From Firm-13 sp964579245 (lineage in GTDB: Bacteria; Bacillota; Clostridia; Saccharofermentanales; Saccharofermentanaceae): a stretch of DNA of 64,000 nt. Of this stretch, positions 52,090 through 59,671 are shown piece by piece. The notes under the pieces were generated by a model. It saw only the letters and a program-made list of their open reading frames with translations. It ran no database searches and was not told the origin of the DNA. A program made the position numbers and the translations under genes. Within the stretch, counting starts at the first letter, position 1, and each line of letters begins with the position of its first letter. The stretch lies in contig CAZOFY010000002.1 in assembly GCA_964579245.1 (NCBI GenBank), forward strand, positions 28,197 through 92,196, written 5' to 3'.

Positions 52090-52372
52090 TACCTACTAAT
52101 TCGACATTTTTTACCTGTTTAGTCGGTAATCATTGACGAATAATTTCTTTGTTGCTCAATGATGCACATACGAGATCATCTGTTTGCGCCGATTGTGTGG
52201 GTAATCATTGATAAATAATAGCTTTATCACTCATTGATGCACATACGAAAATTCGCATTTCGCCGATTTAGTCGGTAATCATTGACGAATAATTTCTTTA
52301 TCACTCATTGATGCACATACGAGATCGTCTGTTTGCCCCGATTGTGTCGGTAATCATTGATAAATAAATAAT
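52090..52372. repeat. Palindromic tandem repeat, subfamily B (three and a half units of ~75 bp)
   Basis: GGTAATCATTGA recurs at 52125, 52200, 52274 and 52349 (spacing 75, 74, 75). Each unit continues with an AT-rich part and TCATTGATGCACATACGA. Unit 1 has the stem TACC-t-ACTAA / TTTAGT-c-GGTA, in the same place as the subfamily A stem. The text around it (ATTCG..ATTT..CC..TTAG.CGGTA.TC) aligns with subfamily A, so A and B are branches of one ancestral unit. Units 1/3 and 2/4 are more alike than neighbours. Confidence 0.8.
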
Positions 52373-52423
52373 TCAAAGCCCTTTCCCCGAACTACGGCAA
52401 AACCCCTTAGAAAAATAACAACA

Positions 52424-52645
52424 CCCAAAGGAATTCTCCTTCGAATGAATCGGTCCATTCAGGTTGAATGCGCCTTTGGCGTGATAAAAGAAGACAGCGC
52501 ATTCCGAAGATTCCTGATGTGAGGAAAGAAAAGAGTCCGAACCGAATTCCTGCTGATGAGCATGGGTTACAACACAAACAAACTCCATTCTAAAATACAA
52601 GGACATTTATGTAACCAGCTTCTTCAAATGAAGGAAATCGCTTGA
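52424..52645 (+). pseudogene. C-terminal fragment of an IS1182-family transposase
   Basis: Translation from 52424 gives PKGILLRMNRSIQVECAFGV, then IKEDSAFRRFLM, a stop at 52520-52522, GKKRVRTEFLLMSMGYNTNK, LHSKIQ and a final stop at 52643. The pattern (E/K)GILLRMNRSIQVE.AFGV followed by FRRFL.RGKK and NKLH is the conserved tail of IS1182-type transposases; the in-frame stop replaces the Arg before GKK. The N-terminal two thirds of the gene are absent. Shadow frames on the minus strand here are not genes. Confidence 0.78.
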
Positions 52646-52816
52646 TTCCTGGTTGAAACAGCGAAGCAAAAGCGTATCGCTGAATTTCCTGCTCCTAAAA
52701 CACAAAGAATCCGCAATAAGTGAATAAGAACCGGCTGCCTTTTGAAAGGTCACTGGAGGTGGTTTCTCTTTAAAAAACATGAAAAAGGCCCTTGCTCCAG
52801 TGATTTTCAATCACTT

Positions 52817-52846
52817 TCGCAACAGCCCCTTCTTTTTTGATATACT
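52817..52846 (+). promoter_or_regulatory. Possible hybrid promoter: IS right end plus flanking -10
   Basis: TCGCAA inside the IS right end (52817-52822) and TATACT in the flank (52841-52846) are 18 bases apart, 29 bases before the next gene. The related IS end TTGCAA would be an even better -35. Confidence 0.4.
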
Positions 52847-52874
52847 GATAGTCAATCGGAATTGGAGGTTTGAT

Positions 52875-53201
52875 ATGACAGCAGCAACAGGCAAGAAGAA
52901 GACAGCGCCGGCAAAGAGGAGCAGTTCAGCACGTTCTTCCCGGTCTATCGCGAACGGGAAGGCGCAACCGATTGCCTCACCAATCAGCTTCCGCTCCGTT
53001 TTTCAAGTACTGAAGGATCATCTCCTGGGCAGAGTTCTTTTAACGATCCTGGCAGTTGCCGTTTTGATCGGGATCAACTTTTTAATATCATTCAATCTGA
53101 TGGATCGATTTTTTATCGCCGTCGGGATCGAATTTATTCTTCTCGTCCTTATCGGCTGGGTACGATTTGTACTTCGCGGTAAGGTCGAGGAAGACAGCTG
53201 A
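52875..53201 (+). CDS. Small two-helix membrane protein, unknown
   Basis: 108 residues: a basic, Ala/Ser-rich N-terminal half (KKKTAPAKRSSSARSSRS), then two transmembrane helices (VLLTILAVAVLIGINFLISF and FFIAVGIEFILLVLIGWVRF) with a short charged tail. No family is recognised. ATG 52875 follows GGAGGTTTGAT; the open frame to 52779 runs into the IS end and is not used. It ends 8 bases before rqcH, so they are probably co-transcribed. Confidence 0.62.
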   Translation: MTAATGKKKTAPAKRSSSARSSRSIANGKAQPIASPISFRSVFQVLKDHLLGRVLLTILAVAVLIGINFLISFNLMDRFFIAVGIEFILLVLIGWVRFVLRGKVEEDS

Positions 53202-53209
53202 GGTCGGGT

Positions 53210-55174
53210 ATGGCGCTTGACGGAATTACCTCTCATTTTCTGGCCCGCGAGTTGCATACGCAGTTAACGGGCGGTCGAATCGATAAGATTTATCAACCGA
53301 GTCGATATGATCTTTATATTTTAGTTCGTAACGGATCCCAGAATTATCGTGTATTGTTTTCTGCCAATCCGGCAGGTCCCCGCGTTCATGTTACCGATTC
53401 GATTCGCGAGAATCCGATGCTTCCTCCCTCTTTTTGTATGCTGCTTCGTAAGCATTTGCAAGGGGCAAGGATTGTGGAGATCACCAGTCCGTCGTTTGAG
53501 CGGATCATTGAAATGAAGGTACAGACCACGGATGAGATCGGCGATCGCAAGGATAAGCGCTTGATCATTGAAATGATGGGCCGATACAGCAATATCATCC
53601 TGGTGAATTCTGAGAATCGGATCTTCGACAGTCTTTTACATGTCGATTCACAGATGAGCCGGGTCAGAGAGATTATGCCCGCCCGTATCTACGATTATCC
53701 GCCGGCACAGGGAAAGTTGGATCCTACGTCAGCTTATTCTTTGTTGACCGATAACAAGCTTCCTCTTCTTCCCGAAGCCTATGGAAGGCCATTGGAGAAG
53801 GCCCTGCAGGATTCTCTCCTGGGCTTCTCTCCAGAGCTATGCCGCGAACTTTGCTTTTTGTCGGGAATCGATGCGAGAAAGGGAGTTCGTCAATTCACAA
53901 ATGAGGATGAGAAATCTTTGATCTTTGCGGCAACGCTGTTTGTCCGGCGGATTCTAGAGGCTGATATCAAGCCTGCGGCTTATGCTCCTGCGAAGGGCGC
54001 ACCACCCGTTTCCTATCACGCCCTTCTGCTGAAGGACTCCGGCTATCCTGTATTCTTCCCGACCATTTCTGAGGCCATGGATACGGTCCATCGAGCGAAG
54101 GACTCTGTCATTGATTTCGAGCAGAAGAAAAAGGAGCTGCAATCCTACATGAAGACAGCCCTTGATCATGCTTTACGCAGGCAGAGCATTCACCGGGCGG
54201 ATCTCGATTTATGCCGGGATATGGAGAAGGATCAGCTTTTCGGCACGTTACTGTTGCAAAATGCTTACCAGATACCATCCGGCGCCGCTTCATTCGCTGC
54301 GGTCGATTATTCCAAAGACCCGTACGAGACGGTCGAAATACCGTTGGATGTTAATAAATCTGTTGCTCAGAATGCACAGATAATGTTCCGTCGCTATGCA
54401 AAATGCAAATCAAAGAAGGCCTCTGCGGAAAGCTTTCTCGCGGAGGACAATCAGGCCGTCGAATATTTGATGTCTTTGGTCCAGGCGGTCGATATCGCCA
54501 CGGAACCGGATGACCTGACCGCGCTTCGCGAAGAAATGAGCCAGAGCGGTCTGGCACATTCCGGAAGGCAGGATTTCTCCAGAAATACAAAGGCCGGAAA
54601 TGCCGACTCGGTCCATCCGGGAAAAGCGAAGAGCGGTGGAAGCGGAAGTCGGGCTATCCGCGCAGCGGCAAAGGCCGCTGCGCTTCGTCAGACAAAGAAC
54701 AAAAAAGGGAGCAAGTCCTCTCCGGAATCCTCTTCAATCGGTTTCCGTCGATACCAGACGGCTGATGGATTTACGATCCTGTGCGGAAGAAACAATCTGC
54801 AGAACGATCAGTTGACTTTAAAAACAGCGTCCCCCGATGATTTATGGTTTCATGTACAAAAAATGCCGGGCACGCATGTCATTCTCCGCAGCTCTGACGG
54901 AAGCAAAAAAGGATTTCCTGACAGCGTCATATTACAAGCCGCTCAAACGGCCGCATTTTTTTCAAGAACGACGGCAAGACTTGAGAAAAGCCGGGCATCT
55001 GATCCGCGTCATGCGAAGACCTCTCATGACGAAGATATGAACTTAAAAATTCCTGTCGACTTCTGTCCGGTCAGGAATGTGAAAAAGCCTCCGAAAACGA
55101 AGCCGGGAATGGTGATATACGATCAATATCGAACTCTTTATGTCTCTCCCGCAGACCCGGCAAAATCCTTATAA
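53210..55174 (+). CDS. rqcH: RqcH ribosome-quality-control factor (NFACT family)
   Basis: 654 residues, the bacterial Rqc2/NEMF homologue that adds alanine tails to peptides on stalled 50S subunits. The N-terminal NFACT-N domain starts MALDGITSHFLARELHTQL and shows RIDKIYQPSRYDLYI. HhH and coiled-coil parts follow in the middle (about 280-450), then a basic low-complexity linker (about 470-515) and the C-terminal NFACT-R domain with DDLWFHVQKMPGTHVIL. Once annotated as fibronectin-binding protein. Its last 37 bases overlap the convergent queH. Confidence 0.94.
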   Translation: MALDGITSHFLARELHTQLTGGRIDKIYQPSRYDLYILVRNGSQNYRVLFSANPAGPRVHVTDSIRENPMLPPSFCMLLRKHLQGARIVEITSPSFERIIEMKVQTTDEIGDRKDKRLIIEMMGRYSNIILVNSENRIFDSLLHVDSQMSRVREIMPARIYDYPPAQGKLDPTSAYSLLTDNKLPLLPEAYGRPLEKALQDSLLGFSPELCRELCFLSGIDARKGVRQFTNEDEKSLIFAATLFVRRILEADIKPAAYAPAKGAPPVSYHALLLKDSGYPVFFPTISEAMDTVHRAKDSVIDFEQKKKELQSYMKTALDHALRRQSIHRADLDLCRDMEKDQLFGTLLLQNAYQIPSGAASFAAVDYSKDPYETVEIPLDVNKSVAQNAQIMFRRYAKCKSKKASAESFLAEDNQAVEYLMSLVQAVDIATEPDDLTALREEMSQSGLAHSGRQDFSRNTKAGNADSVHPGKAKSGGSGSRAIRAAAKAAALRQTKNKKGSKSSPESSSIGFRRYQTADGFTILCGRNNLQNDQLTLKTASPDDLWFHVQKMPGTHVILRSSDGSKKGFPDSVILQAAQTAAFFSRTTARLEKSRASDPRHAKTSHDEDMNLKIPVDFCPVRNVKKPPKTKPGMVIYDQYRTLYVSPADPAKSL

Positions 55175-55722
55175 ATCTTGTCCCGGAAGCTGGATTCCTG
55201 CAACGAAAGGATACAGCCGCAATACTTCTGCCGGTATAATCCGTGATCACGCGCCATCTGCTGTCCCTGACGATAACCGGGCCGAAAATCGCGATAAAGA
55301 AATATCACGCCATTTTTTCGTGCGGCTTCGTCGGCAGCTTCAATGATCGCTTCATGCCTTTGGTAGGGGCTAACGAGAAGTGTCGTCGAGAAGTACCGAA
55401 ACCCAAGCCGCTTTGCCTCTCCTGCTACCTTATCCATACGAAGGCGGTAGCACATGGTGCAGCGATCCTTGTCCCTGTCGAGATAGGCACCCTCTGTCCA
55501 CAGCTCCTCACCGTATTCGTCGGAGACAATTAGCGGAAGCTGCCAATTTTCGGCAACAATCCGGAGATTCTGCAATCGTCTCTGGTGTTCGAAACGAGGA
55601 TGAATATTCGGATTATAGTAGAACAGAGTGAGTTGATGGCCTTGTGCAATCAGCTCTGAAACCGGCCATTCGGCACAGGGTCCGCAGCAAGCGTGTAAAA
55701 GGATCTCTTTGTCGTCTCTCAT
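55138..55722 (-). CDS. queH: Epoxyqueuosine reductase QueH
   Basis: 194 residues, the iron-sulfur/metal enzyme for the last step of queuosine synthesis in organisms lacking QueG. The Cys motifs are complete: HACCGPC near the N-terminus, RCTMCYRLR in the middle and YCGCI near the end, with FYYNPNIHP between. ATG after GGAGGTGACGTAAG. It lies downstream of ruvB, the usual clostridial arrangement, and converges into rqcH. Confidence 0.94.
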   Translation of the reverse strand: MRDDKEILLHACCGPCAEWPVSELIAQGHQLTLFYYNPNIHPRFEHQRRLQNLRIVAENWQLPLIVSDEYGEELWTEGAYLDRDKDRCTMCYRLRMDKVAGEAKRLGFRYFSTTLLVSPYQRHEAIIEAADEAARKNGVIFLYRDFRPGYRQGQQMARDHGLYRQKYCGCILSLQESSFRDKIYKDFAGSAGET

Positions 55723-55763
55723 CTTACGTCACCTCCGAGGAATCCATGGAATGTCTGATTCGC

Positions 55764-56888
55764 TTAAGAATCTTCCAAGGCGCATGTATCCATTGTCATT
55801 TGAATCGGAAAATCATCCGTGCGACTCTCACCGGTCACTGCGGAACCAAGCCCTCTGACCTTCTTCTCATAATCATCGGGACAGGCAAGTCCAAGATGCT
55901 GCCAGCCCAGTCTGGTAAGAACCCTGCCGCGTGGCGTCTTGGCTATATAGCCAATCTGCATGAGAAATGGCTCATATACATCTTCGATCGTTACCGGATC
56001 CTCTCCCGTACAGGCTGCCAGCGTATCGAGGCCGACCGGCCCGCCGCAGAACATCTCCACCATGTTGGTCAGGATTCGCCGGTCCGTCGAATCCAGACCC
56101 TTCTCATCGATTTCCAATGCGCGAAGGCCATAATCAGCAAGGTAAGAATCAATGACACCTTTACCCTTGACCTGAGCAAAATCCCGCATTCTCTTCAGTA
56201 AACGTATCGCAATTCTCGGCGTTCCGCGAGATCGCGAAGCAATCGTGCGAAGTCCGTCTTCATTGATCTCTATACTGAGAATGCCGGCGTCACGCTGAAG
56301 GATCTCCATCAGATCCTCCGTGTCGTATAGTTCAAGACGGTTGATCATGCCAAAACGGTCACGTAGAGGTGCCGAAAGAAGTCCTGCCCGGGTCGTCGCT
56401 CCGATCAAGGTGAACTTGGGCAGATCCAGCCGGATCGATCTGGCGGAAGGGCCTTTGCCGATCATAATATCCAGACAATAGTCCTCCATCGCAGGATAAA
56501 GGATCTCTTCGACGCTGCGGTTGAGACGATGAATCTCATCGATGAACAAGACATCATGTTCATTCAGGTTCGTCAGGATGGCCGCCAATTCGCCCGGTTT
56601 CTCGATCGCCGGTCCTGTTGTGATACGCAGATTCACGCCCATCTCGGCAGCAATGATTCCCGCTAACGTGGTCTTTCCCAACCCGGGAGGACCATAAAGA
56701 AGTACATGATCCAGCGCTTCCCCCCGCGCGGAAGCCGCAGAAATAAATACACGCAGGTTCTCCTTCGCCTTCTTCTGACCGGAATACTCATCCCAGCACA
56801 GCGGACGAAGTCCTCGTTCGTCACGATCATCGATTTGTCGTTCACGTCCGACGACTCGCTCGGATTCATCAAAATCTTCAAAATCCAT
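55764..56888 (-). CDS. ruvB: Holliday junction branch-migration ATPase RuvB
   Basis: 374 residues, a AAA+ motor driving branch migration with RuvA. Visible: LRPLCWDEYSGQKKAKENL, YGPPGLGKTTLA (Walker A), LFIDEIHRL (Walker B), GATTRAGLLSAPLRDRFG (sensor 1/Arg finger region) and the winged-helix C-terminus with PFLMQIGYIAKTPRGR. It starts 9 bases after ruvA. Confidence 0.97.
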   Translation of the reverse strand: MDFEDFDESERVVGRERQIDDRDERGLRPLCWDEYSGQKKAKENLRVFISAASARGEALDHVLLYGPPGLGKTTLAGIIAAEMGVNLRITTGPAIEKPGELAAILTNLNEHDVLFIDEIHRLNRSVEEILYPAMEDYCLDIMIGKGPSARSIRLDLPKFTLIGATTRAGLLSAPLRDRFGMINRLELYDTEDLMEILQRDAGILSIEINEDGLRTIASRSRGTPRIAIRLLKRMRDFAQVKGKGVIDSYLADYGLRALEIDEKGLDSTDRRILTNMVEMFCGGPVGLDTLAACTGEDPVTIEDVYEPFLMQIGYIAKTPRGRVLTRLGWQHLGLACPDDYEKKVRGLGSAVTGESRTDDFPIQMTMDTCALEDS

Positions 56889-56897
56889 ATCTGCTCC

Positions 56898-57509
56898 TTA
56901 CAGTAAAGCCTTCAACGCCTTACGGATCACTTCTTCAATTGTCAGGTCCTCAGAAAACACGGACATAACAGCTTTTCTGGCATCGACCGGTGAATAGCCG
57001 AGAACCATCATGGCACTGATCGCCTCATTCACCCGAACCGAACCTGAATCCGAAACCGCAATCTGATCTTCCAGGCCGTCCGTACTGTTGCCGGATGCAA
57101 AAGCAAATCCCTTCAGCTTATCCTTCAGCTCCAAGATCAGCCTTTCTGCCCCCTTCTTGCCGACACCCTTTACCTGTGTCAGGCGTTTTACATCTCCGGT
57201 AATGACAGAGAGTGCAAACTCACTCGGTGAAACTTGCGCAACAATGGCCAGAGCAACCTTCGGCCCGATTCCCGACACCTGAAGAAGGAGAATGAACATG
57301 TCATGTTCTTCCTGCGACGGAAAGCCGTATAAGGCAAATGTATCCTCTCGGACATAGAGATAGGTATAGACCAGAGCCTTGTCACCGGTCTTGCCAAAAC
57401 GATCCTGCATCGGTGGATGGCAAAAGACCTTATAACCGATACCGGCGTTCTCAACAATGAGAAACTCCTCTTTCTTAGAAATAATTTCTCCTCTGATATA
57501 TGCGTACAT
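56898..57509 (-). CDS. ruvA: Holliday junction-binding protein RuvA
   Basis: 203 residues: the OB fold MYAYIRGEIISKKEEFLIVE, two helix-hairpin-helix motifs (LLQVSGIGPKVALAI and LTQVKGVGKKGAERLILELK) and a C-terminal three-helix domain binding RuvB (AISAMMVLGYSPVDARKAV). It lies between ruvC and ruvB. Confidence 0.97.
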   Translation of the reverse strand: MYAYIRGEIISKKEEFLIVENAGIGYKVFCHPPMQDRFGKTGDKALVYTYLYVREDTFALYGFPSQEEHDMFILLLQVSGIGPKVALAIVAQVSPSEFALSVITGDVKRLTQVKGVGKKGAERLILELKDKLKGFAFASGNSTDGLEDQIAVSDSGSVRVNEAISAMMVLGYSPVDARKAVMSVFSEDLTIEEVIRKALKALL

Positions 57510-57536
57510 TCTTTGCTGACTCCTTTATATACTCCG

Positions 57537-58070
57537 TTAGGTGATTGTCTTCTTGACAGGTCCGTATTGATATCCGCTCACAGCTTTATTCGACTCGATT
57601 TGTCCGGAGTGCGCCTGACAGATAGCGATTGCCAGTGCGTCGGCCGCGTCATCGATGATCTTTGTATCCTTACTGATATTCAGAAGGACACGAATCATCT
57701 GGATGACCTGGTTCTTATCAGCCCGGCCATATCCCGACACGGCGAGTTTAACCTGCATCGGGGTATATTCATACACCGGCAAGCTGTGAGCAGCCCCGGC
57801 CAGAATAATGACTCCTCTGGCCTGTGCAGTACCGATCGCCGTTGTCGTGTTTCTCGAAAAAAACAGCTCCTCAACGGCCATCACATCCGGATGATATCTC
57901 TCGATCAGTGCCGACAATTCACCATAGATCGTCAAGAGCCGTAATTCAAAAGCCGTCTTGGGCTTTGTTGTAATCACACCATAATCCAAAACGCGAAAAC
58001 GGTTCGAAACATACTCTATGACACCGTAGCCTGTAATCGCATAACCGGGATCAATGCCGATAATAATCAT
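57537..58070 (-). CDS. ruvC: Holliday junction resolvase RuvC
   Basis: 177 residues, RNase H-fold nuclease. The acidic catalytic set is present: Asp7 in IIGIDPGYAITGYG, Glu in VEELFF, and the final Asp pair in DDAADALAIAICQAH. First gene of ruvC-ruvA-ruvB-queH; the ATG is preceded by GAAAGGGCAGC. Confidence 0.96.
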   Translation of the reverse strand: MIIIGIDPGYAITGYGVIEYVSNRFRVLDYGVITTKPKTAFELRLLTIYGELSALIERYHPDVMAVEELFFSRNTTTAIGTAQARGVIILAGAAHSLPVYEYTPMQVKLAVSGYGRADKNQVIQMIRVLLNISKDTKIIDDAADALAIAICQAHSGQIESNKAVSGYQYGPVKKTIT

Positions 58071-58120
58071 GCTGCCCTTTCAAGAAAAAGCCATGTCAAA
58101 CATTCGTTCTTGTTCAGCTC

Positions 58121-58149
58121 ATTATATCAATCCAACCGCTCGGATGCAA
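58121..58149 (-). promoter_or_regulatory. Promoter of the ruvCAB-queH operon
   Basis: TTGCAT (58144-58149) and TATAAT (58121-58126) on the minus strand with a 17-base spacer; TGA before TATAAT also fits an extended -10. About 50 bases upstream of ruvC. Confidence 0.75.
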
Positions 58150-58156
58150 CCACCCT

Positions 58157-59509
58157 CTAAGGGTTCGATATGCACTCCGTCTGCTCGTCTAAAATGGCAA
58201 GAATTTCGGAAGGAGGCACAACAGGATCGGCAAGAATAGAAATTGCAGCCTGTACTCTGGTCACGACGTCTTCTGTCCCGGCTTTGCCGACCGTCGATCC
58301 GGATCCGGTAAACAGTGTAGCAATCAGTTCCCCTTCCGACACGAGGTCTCCAATCTTCTTGTGCAGCAGAATGCCCGCGCCCATGTCGATATCGTCACCT
58401 TTTTTGATTCTTCCGGCGCCGAGATGCATGCTCGCTTCGCCGATCATCAGTGCATCGAGTGTGCTTATATAACCAGCACGAGGAGCTGTTACGGTCGCAC
58501 ATTGTACCGGTTTTTCCACAAATACCGGTGTACCGTCGCTGTGTAGTTCTCCGTCCTGACCTCGAATAAACCGGTCAAACGTAGCTCTCGCCCGTCCGGA
58601 TCGAATTGCTTCTTCCGCCAATTGCGAGCATTCCAAGAATGTTTTTCCCTTCCCCAGATCGGAACGCATCAGCATCGCTGCCGCCAGGGTCAATGAGACT
58701 TCACGAGTATCCGCAGGCCCCCCTCCGGATAAGACATCAATCGCTTCCTGTACCTCCAGAACATTGCCAACAGCCCGGCCCAGCGGCTGTTCCATGGATG
58801 AGATAACGCAGGTAACGGGGCGACCTGCAATGGCCCCGATCTTTATCATTGCGCTCGCCAATTCGCGGGCGGAAGCTTCATCCTTCATAAAAGCCCCCGA
58901 ACCGCATGTGACGTCCAGCACGATGGCATCGGCACCTCCGGCAATTTTCTTGCTCATAATACTCGATGCGATCAGCGGGATCGACTGAACGGTTCCCGTA
59001 ACGTCACGCAAGGCATAAAGAGCCTTGTCGGCCGGAGCGAGCTCTGGAGTCTGTCCTGAAAGGACAATTCCCGATTCTTTGATACGGCTCACAAAATCCG
59101 ATACCGGAATAGAGGTCTGAAAACCCTTTATTGACTCCAGTTTATCAATTGTGCCTCCGGTAAATCCAAGGCCTCTCCCAGACAGCTTCGCAACAGGAAC
59201 TCCGCACGAAGCGACGATTGGCAGGACGACCAGAGTACATTTATCTCCAACGCCGCCGGAACTGTGCTTATCAACCTTTGTACCCGGAATCCCGGACAGA
59301 TCACATATATCGCCCGATTTGGCCATCTCCAAGGTCAGAGACGTCATTTCACGCTCCGTCATTCCCTGAAAAACAACGGCCATCAGAAAGGCGGATATCT
59401 GGTAATCGGGAATACTCCTATCCGTAACACCGGCTACAAAAGATCGGATTTGTTCCTGCGTCAGTTCACGGCCGAAACGCTTATCTAAAATAAGATCTTG
59501 CATGTTCAT
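58157..59509 (-). CDS. pdp: Pyrimidine-nucleoside (thymidine) phosphorylase
   Basis: 450 residues, splitting thymidine, uridine or deoxyuridine with phosphate. The signature SGRGLGFTGGTIDKLESI is intact, with DKHSSGGVGDK (phosphate/K+ site), the glycine-rich VTCGSGAFM and the C-terminal biotinyl-like domain (about 350-440). The length fits the Bacillota pyrimidine-nucleoside phosphorylases. ATG after GGAGGATTCAT. It is divergent from the DUF815 gene. Confidence 0.94.
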   Translation of the reverse strand: MNMQDLILDKRFGRELTQEQIRSFVAGVTDRSIPDYQISAFLMAVVFQGMTEREMTSLTLEMAKSGDICDLSGIPGTKVDKHSSGGVGDKCTLVVLPIVASCGVPVAKLSGRGLGFTGGTIDKLESIKGFQTSIPVSDFVSRIKESGIVLSGQTPELAPADKALYALRDVTGTVQSIPLIASSIMSKKIAGGADAIVLDVTCGSGAFMKDEASARELASAMIKIGAIAGRPVTCVISSMEQPLGRAVGNVLEVQEAIDVLSGGGPADTREVSLTLAAAMLMRSDLGKGKTFLECSQLAEEAIRSGRARATFDRFIRGQDGELHSDGTPVFVEKPVQCATVTAPRAGYISTLDALMIGEASMHLGAGRIKKGDDIDMGAGILLHKKIGDLVSEGELIATLFTGSGSTVGKAGTEDVVTRVQAAISILADPVVPPSEILAILDEQTECISNP

Positions 59510-59605
59510 ATGAATCCTCCTTTATAATGAAATCAATCGGAAGCAGAAAGGAAGAGAATGAATGGACAGGAATCATCATCCTGATTTTCATTGTACACCA
59601 AAGAC

Positions 59606-59634
59606 TCAACAAATCTCTCCCGCTATGATAGAAT
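59606..59634 (+). promoter_or_regulatory. Promoter of the DUF815 gene
   Basis: TCAACA (59606-59611) and TAGAAT (59629-59634) with a 17-base spacer and TGA before the -10, about 38 bases before the ATG. Confidence 0.5.
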
Positions 59635-59671
59635 AATCCGGATATCAAGAGCTGAAATCGGGGTAAAGCAT

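Larger units (their letters stand above)
51542..52836 (+). mobile_element. Decayed IS1182-like element with 18-bp terminal inverted repeats
   Basis: The ends AAAAGAAGGGGCTGTTGC (51542-51559) and GCAACAGCCCCTTCTTTT (52819-52836) are perfect inverted repeats of the GGGGCTGTTGCA type seen at IS1182-family ends. Between them (about 1.3 kb) lie a palindromic repeat array, a C-terminal transposase fragment on the plus strand, and a 9-bp inverted repeat (TCACTGGAG/CTCCAGTGA). No flanking target duplication is obvious. Most of the transposase is missing, so the copy cannot move by itself. Confidence 0.72.

Noticed and set aside
51756..52372. CRISPR array (regular repeats with ~30-base spacers)
   Set aside because: The spacers between the palindromes are related to each other, the repeat arms diverge strongly between units, and no cas gene is near.
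52373..52810. Minus-strand open frames of 77 and 67 codons in the IS remnant
   Set aside because: They lie opposite the recognisable transposase tail, have no ribosome sites and no similarity; they are shadow frames.
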